DNA of 59,863 nt from Nonomuraea turkmeniaca (lineage in GTDB: Bacteria > Actinomycetota > Actinomycetes > Streptosporangiales > Streptosporangiaceae), in NCBI RefSeq assembly GCF_005889735.1, contig NZ_VCKY01000034.1, positions 1-59,863 of the forward strand. Direction: 5' to 3'. The notes beneath the pieces are model-generated. The model did no database searches. It worked only from the letters and a program-made list of their open reading frames with translations, and was not told where the DNA came from. Numbering within the stretch: position 1 is the first letter of the stretch; each line of letters opens with the position of its first letter. The position numbers were made by a program, and so were the translations under genes. Of the stretch, positions 23,470 to 32,395 are shown in pieces.

Positions 23470-26262
23470 ATGGCGCAAGTAGTTGAAGGCTTCGAGACCG
23501 GCACGCCGCTGGTGCCGAGGACAGGCACGTGGGTACGGGCCACTGACCAGAAACGCACCGGCACCTACTCCCTGAAAACTCCTACCGTCGCAGACAGCGG
23601 ATCAGCCGAATGCGTGATGACCGTCCCAGCGGGCGCGCAGACGGTGACGTTCTACGCGAGGATCTCCACCGAGCAGGGCTCGTCCGGCGCGAACTGGGAT
23701 CCGTTCATCTTCCGAGTCGGTTCGACAGAGATGTACCGGAACTGGGGCGAAGTCGGCTGGACTCAGGTCGGCCCCTACAGCGTCGTCGGCGCAACCACGA
23801 TCACGTTCCGCTACCAGCGCGACTCCAGCGGAGGCGGCACCTCCAACGCGATCTGGATCGACGATGTGGTCTTCGAGGTGATTCCGCCGGATTCGGAACC
23901 GCCTGCCGCTCCCCCGAACCTGCGGGTGACGTCCATGTCGCCGCTCGACGTGGCGCTGGCGTGGGACGCGGCCACGGACAACACCGGCGTGGCCGGTTAC
24001 GGCATCTACAAGGACAACATCAAGCAGGGCAACGACCAGGCCACGCTGACGCGCACGCTGACCGGGCTGGCCGCAGGCACCAGTTACACGCTGGCCGTGG
24101 ACGCGGCCGACGCTGCCGGGAACCGGTCCGCGAAAACGTCGATCACGCAGACGACCCCCACCCCGCCGGTGGCCGGCGGCGAGGCGCTGACGCGCACCTT
24201 CCTCGGCCTGACCGCCGGCCGGACCTACGTCGTCGAGATCGACGCCATAGACGGCGTCGGGAACCGATCGGCGAAGACGTCCCTGCAGGTGTCCACCGAC
24301 AACATGCCGCCCACCGTGCCGCCCGCCCTACGGGCCACGGCCGTTTCGGGCACACAGATCTCCGTTGCATGGAATCCCTCGATGGACGACATCACCGGGG
24401 TCGCCGGTTACGGCATCTACCTCGACGGCGTCCAAGCCGCCCAGCACAGCGGCCTCGGGTGGACCTTCCAGGCGCTGACTCCTGGACAGACGTACACGAT
24501 CGAGGTCGATGCCGTGGACGGCGCCGGGAACCGATCAGCCAAGGCAGCCCTGACGCTGCAGGCGCAGATCGACACCGAACCGCCGACCGTACCAGCGAAC
24601 CTCCGCGTCACGGCGGCGTCGCCGTACACACTGGCGATCGCGTGGTACGCCTCCACCGACCCGGGCGGTCTGGCCGGGTACGGCGTCCATCTCAACGGCG
24701 AGAGGGTCGGCCCGGACCAGCTCGGCGTCACCTACACCTTCTCCGATCTGACGCCGGAAGCGACGTACCAGATCACCGTGGACGCTGCGGACGTCACCGG
24801 GAACCGATCGTCGATGGCGCAGCTGACTCACGTTGCGCCGGCCGACCTGCCGCCGGCTCCGCCGACGAACCTGCGCGTGGCCGCGGTGTCCTACACGTCG
24901 TTCGCAGTCGCGTGGGAGGCCGCCACCGACGATGTGCAGGTTGCCGGCTACGACGTATCCGTCAACGGCACCACGGTCGTCACCAGCGGCGCCGCGCTCG
25001 AGTACGCGATGTCCGAGCTGCCGGACGACACCGCGTACACGGTGCGGGTGTGGGCCGTGGACCACATCAGCCAGCGCAGCCTGACACCGGCCGAGCTGAC
25101 CGTGACGACCCTGAACGACCACGACCCCACCGTGCCCGCCTTCACCGCCACCGCGGACGAAGACTCGATCACCGTGGCGTGGGACACCGCGTCGGACGAC
25201 TTCGCCGTCGTGGGCTACGAGGTCACGGTGGACGGCGCAGTCGTGCACACCACACCAGGGGTCGACTACAGCGTCGACGGCGTGATTACCCGCCAGCACA
25301 CCATTCACGGGCTGACAGCCGGTCGGACCTACGGCGTGCAGGTCCTGGCCGTGGACACGATCGGGCAGCGGTCGGCCGACAACACGCTCCACGTGCGGAC
25401 CACGCCGCTGCCGTACGTGCCGATCGAAACGCCGGTGTACCGGCTCGGGGACACCTGGGCAGGGAACGCCCGTGACAGCTTCGGCGTCGACTGGATCGTC
25501 ACCGAAGCCGAAGGCTGGTCGTCGTCGCCACCTGTCTCCCCCACTGGAGCAGATCTGGGAGGCATGGACGGAGCGTGGGCCGGAGCCGGACGGTACGGGC
25601 CTCGCGCGATCGTTCTGTCCGGGGTGGCGATAGCCCCCAGCAGAATGGCGATGCTCGCCGCCAAGCAGCGGCTGGCCAGCGTGATCCACCCGCGGCAGCA
25701 GGCGCAGTTGCGCGTCATCGATGCCCGCATGGCCCGCCAGGCGCGAGTCCGGCTCGCCGACCGCATCGAAACCACCGACCAGACGGCGCACGTGTTCCAG
25801 TGGCGAATCCCCCTGATGACCGCAGACCCACGCCGCTACGCGACGACACCAGTGCGCGCGGCCGCCGTCGTGACGTCGCTGCCCGGGCAGGCATCGATGG
25901 TCGTCACGCTCGACGGCACGTACAGCAGCATCCCAGCGAGGTTGCGGCTGTTCGGCCCGATCCTGGACTGGACGATCACGCACGAGGAAACCGGCACCGT
26001 CATGCGGTCCGCGCCGGGCAAGTTCGTCCCGGCCGACACCCGCTACAGCTTCACGATCGACCTCGGCGTCCGGCAGGTGTGGGGGCACGTGCCGCCCGAG
26101 GTGTGGCCCGAACCACGACCTGGCCGGTCAGCGCTGACCGGCCGACCCGCCTGGTGGATGCTCATCCCCGGAACGAACACGATCACGCTGGCCGGCGAAC
26201 CTCTCCCCGGCCAGCCAGGCACGCCACGGCTCGCGCTCGAAGCGTACGACGCCTGGTTATAG
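23470..26262 (+). CDS. Second Dit-like tail protein with carbohydrate-binding-like N-terminus and FN3 array
   Basis: 930 aa. Residues 1-140 resemble a jelly-roll carbohydrate-binding module (VEGFETGTP, ITFRYQRDSSGGG, IWIDDVVFEV). FN3 domains lie at about 141-230, 279-370, 368-457, 460-550 and 551-647, with a half-domain at about 231-278 (starting ALTRTFLGLTAGRTY) that looks like a deletion scar. Residues about 651-930 form a Dit-like domain paralogous to the previous gene (TPVYRLGD, PSRMAMLAAKQRLASVIHP, TADPRRYATTPV, VPPEVWPEPR). It starts 14 nt after the preceding stop. It is probably a host-binding tail component. Confidence 0.75.
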   Translation: MAQVVEGFETGTPLVPRTGTWVRATDQKRTGTYSLKTPTVADSGSAECVMTVPAGAQTVTFYARISTEQGSSGANWDPFIFRVGSTEMYRNWGEVGWTQVGPYSVVGATTITFRYQRDSSGGGTSNAIWIDDVVFEVIPPDSEPPAAPPNLRVTSMSPLDVALAWDAATDNTGVAGYGIYKDNIKQGNDQATLTRTLTGLAAGTSYTLAVDAADAAGNRSAKTSITQTTPTPPVAGGEALTRTFLGLTAGRTYVVEIDAIDGVGNRSAKTSLQVSTDNMPPTVPPALRATAVSGTQISVAWNPSMDDITGVAGYGIYLDGVQAAQHSGLGWTFQALTPGQTYTIEVDAVDGAGNRSAKAALTLQAQIDTEPPTVPANLRVTAASPYTLAIAWYASTDPGGLAGYGVHLNGERVGPDQLGVTYTFSDLTPEATYQITVDAADVTGNRSSMAQLTHVAPADLPPAPPTNLRVAAVSYTSFAVAWEAATDDVQVAGYDVSVNGTTVVTSGAALEYAMSELPDDTAYTVRVWAVDHISQRSLTPAELTVTTLNDHDPTVPAFTATADEDSITVAWDTASDDFAVVGYEVTVDGAVVHTTPGVDYSVDGVITRQHTIHGLTAGRTYGVQVLAVDTIGQRSADNTLHVRTTPLPYVPIETPVYRLGDTWAGNARDSFGVDWIVTEAEGWSSSPPVSPTGADLGGMDGAWAGAGRYGPRAIVLSGVAIAPSRMAMLAAKQRLASVIHPRQQAQLRVIDARMARQARVRLADRIETTDQTAHVFQWRIPLMTADPRRYATTPVRAAAVVTSLPGQASMVVTLDGTYSSIPARLRLFGPILDWTITHEETGTVMRSAPGKFVPADTRYSFTIDLGVRQVWGHVPPEVWPEPRPGRSALTGRPAWWMLIPGTNTITLAGEPLPGQPGTPRLALEAYDAWL

Positions 26263-26287
26263 CCCTCCTCGGTTGCAGCCGCCACGG

Positions 26288-26316
26288 ACGACGTTAGCCG
26301 CCTAGCTCGCCATGCT
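26288..26316 (+). promoter_or_regulatory. Bipartite promoter-like element, site F
   Basis: ACGACGTTAGC (26288-26298), 13-nt spacer, ATGCT (26312-26316). The predicted start near 26324 leaves about 21 nt of leader to ATG 26346, with GGGGGGCGGG upstream of the start. Confidence 0.65.
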
Positions 26317-26345
26317 CCCCCTGCTCAAAGATCGGGGGGCGGGCA

Positions 26346-28901
26346 ATGGGGCTGGTCAGACCCAAAGTGATTTACACGACGTCGACCTCCTCGACGTCGC
26401 ACACGCTGAACTTCGGCTCGGTGGGTTACCTCAATCGCATCGTCTTGCTGGTCAACTCGTACGCGGGCGTCAGCGGCGTTTCGGGCGGCTACACCCTGCA
26501 CGACATGACCGCGCACACGCTTGGTTGCCGGCTGTACTCGAAGATCAACTACGGTAGCGACAGCTCGGTCACGGTCACCACGACCGATAGCACCAACCGC
26601 ATCTTCATCTGGATGTGGGAACTCGACGACGCGGAAGTCTTCTACGAGTCGGGCACGGGCCTGACCTCGTCGTCGGCGAGCATGAGCGCGTTCGACCTCC
26701 CCGACGGCTGCACCGCGATCCTCGGCGTGTCCGCGTACGTGCAAGGCAACAGCGACAACTCCTCGACGAACTGGCCCAGCGGCTTCACCGCCCAGCAGTA
26801 CGCGATCAACGACTGGGCCGACGGAAGCACCGCTAAGCGCGTGTGGGCGTCGGCGGCCGTGAACGAGTTCGTTTCAGACTCGCTGTCGTTCTCCCAGCAG
26901 CTCGTAACCGGCCTGGGATCGAACTTCCCGAACTACGCGTGGGTCGGCGGCGTGTGGGGTCCGCAGAAGGACGAAGAACCCCCCAGCGTGCCCGGCAACC
27001 TGCGCCTCAGCGGCATGACGCCCACCAGCGTAACGCTCACCTGGGACGCCGCCAGCGACAACAGCGGCGTGGCCGGCTACGGCGTGTACAAGGACGGCGA
27101 GAAAGTCGCTGACCAGTCCGGCCGCAGCCGGACGTTCAGCGGGCTCACGCCGGGCGTGCCGAGCACGTACGAGGTGGACGCCTACGACTACAACGGCAAC
27201 CGAAGCGAGAAGTCCGGCTCGCTAACGATTGCGCCGATCAACGACACCACGCCGCCGCAGGCACCCGTCGTCCGGGTGACCGGTCTGGGCGCCGGCACGA
27301 TCAGCGTGGCCTGGGACGAGCCCGCGGACGACAGCGCCGTCACCGCGTACGGCGTCTTCTTGAACGGCGTCCGGCAGGGCGCCGACCAGACGGGCCGCAC
27401 CAGGACCTTCACCGGGCTGGTGCCGGGAAACCTGTACACGATCGGCGTCACCGCCGTTGACCTGCTAGGGAACAGGTCCACACAGGGCACGAAGACGGTC
27501 AAGGCGCAAGCGGACGTGACCGCGCCCACGCTGCCCGGCAACGTGCGCGTCCTGTCCACGTCGCAGACCGCCGTCACCATGGCGTGGGACGCCTCAGAAG
27601 ACGACAACGTGGGCGTCGCCGGCTACGGCCTGTGGCTGGGCACGCGGCTCGTCGCCACCGTGCCATCGACCGTTTTCACGTTCGTCGGCCTCAGCCCAGG
27701 GATCACGTACCCGCTGTCGGTCGATGCCGTCGATGAGCTTGGCAACCGGTCCGAGCGGGTAACGGTCCCCGCCACCACGCTGGAGGACACCTCGGGGGCG
27801 GCACCACCGTATGAGTGCGTCTTCTACGACTGGTCGACCCACGAGCCCATCGACTCGCTGCCGCTGCAGAACCTGTCGTTCGAGTTGACCCTGGGCGGAG
27901 GCGGTGAACTGTCGGCGGAGATTCCGCTGTACGACGAGGCGTACAACGTCGGCCGGGTCGAGGCAGCAACACGCCCAGAGCGGACGATTGTCGTCGTCTA
28001 CCGGGGAGAGCGGCCCGTGTGGATCGGCCGCGTCTGCGACCCGCAAGACTACGAATCGGAGACGGGCATCCTCCGCATCACGGCCGAGGAGGTCGTGGTC
28101 ATCTACGGCCGCCGGTTCGTGAGCTTCACCGGCGCCAGGACCGCGACGAAGGCAGACACGGAGATCGACTGGCTGCTCGACCTGGTGTCGGCACCGGCCG
28201 ACAAGCGGTGGCTGCGCACCGCTGGCGTCGAAGGCACGATCGCTGTTGACCGCGAATACCGCGCCGAGGACTACGCCCCGGTGCTGGACACCGTTACCGA
28301 CATCGCCGCCGCGCCAGGCGGCTTCGAGTTCTGGTGCCGACCCGACTGGGACCAGGTCAACGACCGCCCGCAGGTCGAGCTGAGGCGCGTGTCCCGCGAC
28401 AACCCTCCCAACTCCGGCCTCGTCCTGGAATACCCGGGCAACGTGAGGAGGTTCCGCCGGACAACCCGCCGGGGCCTGGCCACCGTCGTCCACGGCAAAC
28501 TTTCCCTCCCCGACGGCGGGGTCCTGCTGGCGAAAGTCGTGCAGGACGAGCTGCACGCCAATGGGTGGCCGCGCATGGAGGACGCCTACACCTACGACGG
28601 GCTGACGACTCAGGCGGCGCTGCAAGCGGAGACGCAGCGGGCCGCAGACGCCAGCCGCGGAGCTCGGCAAGTGTTCGAGTTCCAATTGGCCATCTCACCC
28701 GATGTCCGCTGGTGGGAGTGGGAACTGGGCAGCGAGGCGCAGGTAGTGATCACCGACCACATGTATCCGGAGCGCCCGGACGGCAGCGCCGGCCTGGACC
28801 GCATGATGAAGATCGTGTCGCTGAGCGTGGAACCCTCGACGGACGAGGGCGAGCTGGTGACCGTCACCACCGCTGAACTGACCACCAGCGTGGACGAGTA
28901 G
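26346..28901 (+). CDS. Tail tip protein: FN3 array plus Gp37-like hub domain
   Basis: 851 aa. Residues 1-209: beta-rich domain with repeated Ser/Thr (TTSTSSTSHTLNFGSVGYL). FN3 domains at about 212-300, 300-392 and 392-482. Residues about 487-851 match siphovirus ReqiPepy6 Gp37-like tail proteins (YECVFYDWSTHEPIDSL, LGGGGELSAEIPLYDE, AEEVVVIYGRRFVSF, VLDTVTDIAAAPGGFEFW, VVITDHMYPERPDG). This family forms the tail-tip hub next to Dit. It follows the two Dit-like genes in the usual order. Confidence 0.8.
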   Translation: MGLVRPKVIYTTSTSSTSHTLNFGSVGYLNRIVLLVNSYAGVSGVSGGYTLHDMTAHTLGCRLYSKINYGSDSSVTVTTTDSTNRIFIWMWELDDAEVFYESGTGLTSSSASMSAFDLPDGCTAILGVSAYVQGNSDNSSTNWPSGFTAQQYAINDWADGSTAKRVWASAAVNEFVSDSLSFSQQLVTGLGSNFPNYAWVGGVWGPQKDEEPPSVPGNLRLSGMTPTSVTLTWDAASDNSGVAGYGVYKDGEKVADQSGRSRTFSGLTPGVPSTYEVDAYDYNGNRSEKSGSLTIAPINDTTPPQAPVVRVTGLGAGTISVAWDEPADDSAVTAYGVFLNGVRQGADQTGRTRTFTGLVPGNLYTIGVTAVDLLGNRSTQGTKTVKAQADVTAPTLPGNVRVLSTSQTAVTMAWDASEDDNVGVAGYGLWLGTRLVATVPSTVFTFVGLSPGITYPLSVDAVDELGNRSERVTVPATTLEDTSGAAPPYECVFYDWSTHEPIDSLPLQNLSFELTLGGGGELSAEIPLYDEAYNVGRVEAATRPERTIVVVYRGERPVWIGRVCDPQDYESETGILRITAEEVVVIYGRRFVSFTGARTATKADTEIDWLLDLVSAPADKRWLRTAGVEGTIAVDREYRAEDYAPVLDTVTDIAAAPGGFEFWCRPDWDQVNDRPQVELRRVSRDNPPNSGLVLEYPGNVRRFRRTTRRGLATVVHGKLSLPDGGVLLAKVVQDELHANGWPRMEDAYTYDGLTTQAALQAETQRAADASRGARQVFEFQLAISPDVRWWEWELGSEAQVVITDHMYPERPDGSAGLDRMMKIVSLSVEPSTDEGELVTVTTAELTTSVDE

Positions 28902-28915
28902 AAGGGAGGGGCCAG

Positions 28916-29338
28916 ATGGCGCGAATCAACGCGGGTGACCTGACGCAGAAGACGCTGGTGGAGTATGTCCTGGACCTGCGGGCGCGGGTCAAGGCACTGG
29001 AACTGCAGGTCGGCATGCGAGCGGTGACATTCTCTCCGCTGCTCACGGCCGTGTCAGGTACAGCCTTTGAGACCGTGGCCTTCACCGTGTTTCCCCGCTC
29101 GGGTTCCAGTCTTGCCGTGGACGTGAACGCCAGCGCCGCCCTGGAAGTGCAGGCGACCGTGGACGGCATCCCGATCGGCCCTGCGGCCACGACCTCCGCG
29201 GCAGGCGCTGTCACCCTGCAGGGGTTCTTGCCGGACACCTGGGCTTTCGGCGACCGCAAACGAGTGGAGATCAAGGCGCGCCGACCGTCGGGGACCGGGA
29301 GCGTCACCGTGACCGTCCTTGGAGGCTGGCACCGGTAG
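28916..29338 (+). CDS. Small tail/tip-associated protein, 140 aa
   Basis: ATG 28916 with GGGAGGGG upstream, 14 nt after the tip gene. A short N-terminal coiled coil (LVEYVLDLRARVKALELQ) is followed by a beta-sandwich-like region (LAVDVNASAALEVQATVDG, VTVTVLGGWHR). Short trimerising coils followed by beta domains are common in fibre or collar subunits. No specific family recognised. It is the last gene of the tail operon. Confidence 0.65.
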   Translation: MARINAGDLTQKTLVEYVLDLRARVKALELQVGMRAVTFSPLLTAVSGTAFETVAFTVFPRSGSSLAVDVNASAALEVQATVDGIPIGPAATTSAAGAVTLQGFLPDTWAFGDRKRVEIKARRPSGTGSVTVTVLGGWHR

Positions 29339-29381
29339 CCCAAGCCCCTCGGCTCCACATCCCTGCAGCGCAGGTGCGGCC

Positions 29382-29404
29382 GATCCTCCTCACCGAGGAG
29401 GATC
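29382..29404. terminator. Bidirectional hairpin terminator
   Basis: GATCCTCCTC-ACC-GAGGAGGATC: a perfect 10-bp stem between the end of the tail operon (plus) and the convergent 62-aa gene (minus). Confidence 0.75.
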
Positions 29405-29415
29405 GGGTCCCGTTC

Positions 29416-29604
29416 TTAGGAGGACGGCGGCGGGATGACCCTCTTGCCAGCGTTGAAGGCGGAGGCGTTGGGCTGCGTATCCACATCGACAATGACCACG
29501 TCGACCAGGCTCGCGACGGCCGTCGTCTTCTCATCGCAACCTCGAATGAAACCGATGGGAGTCAACCCGCTGGCTTCACCCTGGTCGTCTTCAGTGGCAG
29601 ACAT
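29416..29604 (-). CDS. Small hypothetical protein, 62 aa
   Basis: ATG 29604. The minus-strand frame (MSATEDDQGEASGLTPIGF, VVIVDVDTQPNASAF) is acidic with a hydrophobic beta strand and looks more natural than the overlapping plus-strand frame. Ribosome site weak. Function unknown. Confidence 0.5.
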   Translation of the reverse strand: MSATEDDQGEASGLTPIGFIRGCDEKTTAVASLVDVVIVDVDTQPNASAFNAGKRVIPPPSS

Positions 29605-29727
29605 GCCACAACGGTACGCCGGCGGCGCTGAAGCGGCACCCCGCTTGGAGATGTAGAAGGACCTGCCTTCCTCCGGCGTGACGACACCGAGGGAACTCGC
29701 CAGAGTTACCGCAGGTGACAGCCCCGC

Positions 29728-29756
29728 AAGACGTAAGCCTCGTTGTCGTGTACGGT
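29728..29756 (+). promoter_or_regulatory. Bipartite promoter-like element, site G
   Basis: AAGACGTAAGC (29728-29738), 13-nt spacer, ACGGT (29752-29756), then 8 nt to GTG 29765: leaderless geometry identical to sites B and J. Confidence 0.7.
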
Positions 29757-29764
29757 CCGCCGCC

Positions 29765-31057
29765 GTGACGTCCCCCACGATCAAGAACACCAGGTCCCGC
29801 AAACGCCGGCCAGCCGTACGGGCTCCGCGCAAGTGGAGCGCCGCTGCTGCCGTGAAGCTCAGGGAGGGCGGCTGGACGTATGCCGCGATCAGCCGCCAGT
29901 ACAACGTCTCCCTCACCACCGTACGGAACGCTATCGACCCGCCGCCTTCCCCCCGCGCTGACCGGCCACCGTTCGACGTGGAGGCCGCAGCCGCCCGCTA
30001 CCGCTCCGGAATGACCATCCGGGAGATTGCCCGGGAAACCGGCTACTCCCGGCAGCACGTGCACACCGCGTTGACCAACGCGGGCGTGGAGATGCGGCCG
30101 CTGTCGGCACCGCGCGCCTCGCGCATCACGTCGGCCAAGCGGGCCGCCATCGTCGCCCTGTGGCAAGAGGGCACATCCCTGCACCAGATCGCCGTCCAAG
30201 TCGGCAGCACAGGGGAAACGATCCGCAAGGTGCTCGCCGGTGCAGGCATCGACGTGACCAGCCGGATTCACCGCATTGACCACAATCGCGCCCGGGAACT
30301 CCGCCTCGCCGGGTGGACGCTCGCCCGGATCGGCGCTGAGCTGGGCACGTCGCCGCAGTACGTGTGGAACATCACCCGCGATGTGCAGGGCGTGCCAGAC
30401 CGGCGTGGACGCGCTCGGATCGTTCCGGAGATCGCCGTCAAGATGTACCGGACCGGCGCGACGATGGCGCAGATCGGGCAGCGGTTCGGCACTGGCCGGT
30501 ACGCGGTGCGAGCGGTGCTTGAGGAGCACGGGGTCGTCATACGCCACGGCGGCCAGCAGCGGCGCGAGCTCGACCTCGACCGTGCCCGGCAGTTGCTGGC
30601 CGACGGGGCGTCGCTCAGGCACGTTGGGCGGGTTCTGGGATGCAGCGCCTCAACGTTGAGCATCCGCCTGCGGGAAGCCGAGCGGGGCATTCAGCCTGGG
30701 CAGCGCGGGGGCGGGGTCAGCTTGGCCAAGCGGCGGGCGATCGCACGCGCGTGGAAGGCCGGTCGATCCATCACGTGGATTCGCGCGCACGTTCATGTCT
30801 CGTATACGACGGCGGTCAGGGTCGTGCGCGAGCTCGGTGATGATCCTGCGCGGGCGCGGCAGCAGGGGCAGCGTGGTCCACGGCCGGAATCTCGTCGGCT
30901 GAATCACCGGCGGATGACGCAGTTGCACGCGCGCGGCTGGTCGGCTGCGCGTATCGCGCAAGATCTCCAGGCGTCGCCGCAGCACGTTGCGCGGGTGCTG
31001 CGGAGGGCCAAGGAGCACCTTGCGGAGCGCAGTGAGGTGGTGTCCAGATCTGCCTGA
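29765..31057 (+). CDS. Tandem helix-turn-helix repeat protein (eight HTH units)
   Basis: 430 aa from GTG 29765, chosen because it lies 8 nt after the promoter element; frames upstream to 29678 overlap that element. After a basic N-terminus (NTRSRKRRPAVRAPRKW) come about eight HTH units near residues 24-55, 66-106, 123-164, 174-207, 222-260, 275-309, 322-360 and 382-419, e.g. YRSGMTIREIARETGYSRQH and LRLAGWTLARIGAELGTSPQ. No other domain is present. Eight tandem HTHs could contact a very long DNA site or several sites at once. It is likely a regulator of the element and probably self-regulated through site G. Its position at the end of the late region, opposite the early-type minus-strand block, fits a switch role. 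Confidence 0.75.
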   Translation: MTSPTIKNTRSRKRRPAVRAPRKWSAAAAVKLREGGWTYAAISRQYNVSLTTVRNAIDPPPSPRADRPPFDVEAAAARYRSGMTIREIARETGYSRQHVHTALTNAGVEMRPLSAPRASRITSAKRAAIVALWQEGTSLHQIAVQVGSTGETIRKVLAGAGIDVTSRIHRIDHNRARELRLAGWTLARIGAELGTSPQYVWNITRDVQGVPDRRGRARIVPEIAVKMYRTGATMAQIGQRFGTGRYAVRAVLEEHGVVIRHGGQQRRELDLDRARQLLADGASLRHVGRVLGCSASTLSIRLREAERGIQPGQRGGGVSLAKRRAIARAWKAGRSITWIRAHVHVSYTTAVRVVRELGDDPARARQQGQRGPRPESRRLNHRRMTQLHARGWSAARIAQDLQASPQHVARVLRRAKEHLAERSEVVSRSA

Positions 31058-31089
31058 GGGACCAGGGCTGGAAGGTGGAGGCGATCCTG

Positions 31090-31136
31090 CAATGAGGCGG
31101 GGGAGGAGCGGCTCCCGTTCCTCCCCCGCCTCATTG
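31090..31136. terminator. Bidirectional terminator with perfect 18-bp stem
   Basis: CAATGAGGCGGGGGAGGA (31090-31107) pairs exactly with 31119-31136; loop 11 nt. It separates the HTH-repeat gene (plus) from the minus-strand early block ending at 31139. Confidence 0.85.
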
Positions 31137-31138
31137 CG

Positions 31139-31534
31139 TCACTCGTCCCCGAGGCGTTCGTCCTCGTCGTCTTCGTCTTCGAAGGTGATTTCGCCGCCGA
31201 ACAGCGTCACGGTCGTCACGGCGCCGAGATCGTCGCCTTTCATGACGAGTTCGCCGCTGAGCCCATGCCCGGGGTAGGCGTCCATGATGGCGCGCAGTTC
31301 TTTTTCGATGTTGCCCATGTCGCGCGCGAGTTCAGGGGCAGCGGGCACGAGGGAGACGGCGACGGTTTCGCCAAGGCTGTCGTCGAGGTCGAACAGCAGG
31401 TTGACGGGGTGGTCGAAGACGATCGCGCTGTGGTCGTAGTTGGTGGGCAGGTGCGGACTGTCGGTAGGGATCATCGAGAGCGGGACGGGGATGTCGAAGG
31501 CGAACTCGCCTTCGTAGGTGTAGCTGATGCCCAT
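31139..31534 (-). CDS. Hypothetical acidic protein, 131 aa
   Basis: Start ATG 31534 with AGGAG about 9 nt upstream; the longer frame to 31705 overlaps the promoter and the previous gene. Beta-rich N-terminus (MGISYTYEGEFAFDIPVPL), helix (LARDMGNIEKELRAIMDAY) and a highly acidic C-terminal tail (FEDEDDEDERLGDE). Family unknown; acidic tails occur in phage DNA-mimic and host-takeover proteins, but nothing specific supports that. It has its own ACTATCCTG-type promoter and closes the minus-strand block. Confidence 0.7.
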   Translation of the reverse strand: MGISYTYEGEFAFDIPVPLSMIPTDSPHLPTNYDHSAIVFDHPVNLLFDLDDSLGETVAVSLVPAAPELARDMGNIEKELRAIMDAYPGHGLSGELVMKGDDLGAVTTVTLFGGEITFEDEDDEDERLGDE

Positions 31535-31590
31535 GGGTTCCGCTCCTGTGTGAGGGAGGGGCGGATAAGCCGCCCCGTTGTCCTGAGAAA

Positions 31591-31605
31591 ATAGTACAGG
31601 ATAGT
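31591..31605 (-). promoter_or_regulatory. Early-type promoter with ACTAT-repeat operator, copy 2
   Basis: Minus strand: ATTAACTATCCTGTACTATT. TCGACA lies 17 nt upstream of TACTAT, giving a good sigma70-type -35/-10 pair, and the conserved ACTATCCTG block fills the spacer. It overlaps the stop codon of the gene ending at 31605. Confidence 0.75.
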
Positions 31606-31997
31606 TAATTGGATGTCGAGTTGTCGGCCTCCTCATGATCGGAGCAACCAGGCCACCAGCTTCGGCAGTCGGTGGCCGCTCCATGGCTGACGCGCCGCCC
31701 CTCACCCTTCGAGCACTTCGGATAGGAGTGCCCGCGCCTGCTCATCGTCTGTCGGAAGACGCAGGTCCCGCATCGGCGTCCTCTGGCCTGGCGGTCCTCG
31801 TGAGGTGCGGCCTCGGGGTGCAGCCGCAGCGGGCGGCCAAGAGCGAGCGACAGCGGGTGCTGACCCGCCGCCAGCAGCTCGCGCTGCCGGCGGGTCAGCG
31901 AGCGTCCCGCCGACTCGCGCGGCGGCGTGATGGGCTCGGGGCCCTCGAAGAGCGCAAGGTCTGGCGTCGGCTCGCCGCCTCCCGCCTCGGCTGTCAT
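31605..31997 (-). CDS. Cys-rich putative zinc-binding phage protein, 130 aa
   Basis: ATG 31997 overlaps the previous stop (ATGA). The N-terminal half contains LTRRQRELLAAGQHPLSLAL. The C-terminal half has a metal-site pattern: CGTCVFR, then YPKCSKG, then ATDCRSWWPGCSDHE. The combination C-x2-C ... K-C ... ATDxRxxWPxC recurs in small actinophage proteins of unknown function. It is translationally coupled to the 108-aa gene. Probably a small zinc-stabilised nucleic-acid or protein-binding factor; function unknown. Confidence 0.7.
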   Translation of the reverse strand: MTAEAGGGEPTPDLALFEGPEPITPPRESAGRSLTRRQRELLAAGQHPLSLALGRPLRLHPEAAPHEDRQARGRRCGTCVFRQTMSRRGHSYPKCSKGEGRRVSHGAATDCRSWWPGCSDHEEADNSTSN

Positions 31998-32320
31998 CGG
32001 ACGCCGCCGGTCTGGCCGGAGTCCCAGCCGCGCGCGGCCGCCTCCTGGCGGAGTTTCGCGGCGATTGGAAGGCCGAGCGTCTTGTCGAGGTAGTAGCGGT
32101 GCCGGCGCGCCTCGTCGGCGAGCGCCTCCCGGTCGGACTCGACAGCGGCGGAGGCACGGCGCAGAGCGTTCTCCCACAGGAGGAACGCTGCTCGCACCTC
32201 GGCGCGTACGGCGTCGGCGATGGCCGCTTCCCCGCCGGGGGCGAGGGTGGGCCGCTTCTTGCGTGCGTTCGGGTTCATCTTGTGCACGGGCGGGGCGATG
32301 GGTTCGGCGATGGCTGCCAT
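31994..32320 (-). CDS. Hypothetical basic helical protein, 108 aa
   Basis: ATG 32320 with AAGGAG 8 nt upstream. Basic N-terminus (KMNPNARKKRPTLAPGG) followed by a long helix with coiled-coil character (AAFLLWENALRRASAAVESD, EALADEARRHRYYLDKTLG). It overlaps the downstream Cys-rich gene by ATGA. Family unknown. Confidence 0.7.
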   Translation of the reverse strand: MAAIAEPIAPPVHKMNPNARKKRPTLAPGGEAAIADAVRAEVRAAFLLWENALRRASAAVESDREALADEARRHRYYLDKTLGLPIAAKLRQEAAARGWDSGQTGGVR

Positions 32321-32355
32321 GGGGTTGTCTCCTTGCGAATGCGTGAAAAGGCGAA

Positions 32356-32374
32356 CGGCCCGCAGAGCGGGCCG
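32356..32374 (-). terminator. Short hairpin terminator
   Basis: CGGCCCGC-AGA-GCGGGCCG: an 8-bp perfect stem 22 nt beyond the 37-aa gene's stop in the direction of transcription. Confidence 0.55.
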
Positions 32375-32395
32375 CTGATGTCGGTAACGTCTGGG

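Noticed and set aside
29374..29631. Plus-strand open frame opposite the 62-aa gene
   Set aside because: It begins before the bidirectional terminator and runs through it; the minus-strand frame is more protein-like.
31364..31379. GTTTCGCCAAGG as a parS half site
   Set aside because: Single arm inside a coding region without a partner arm.
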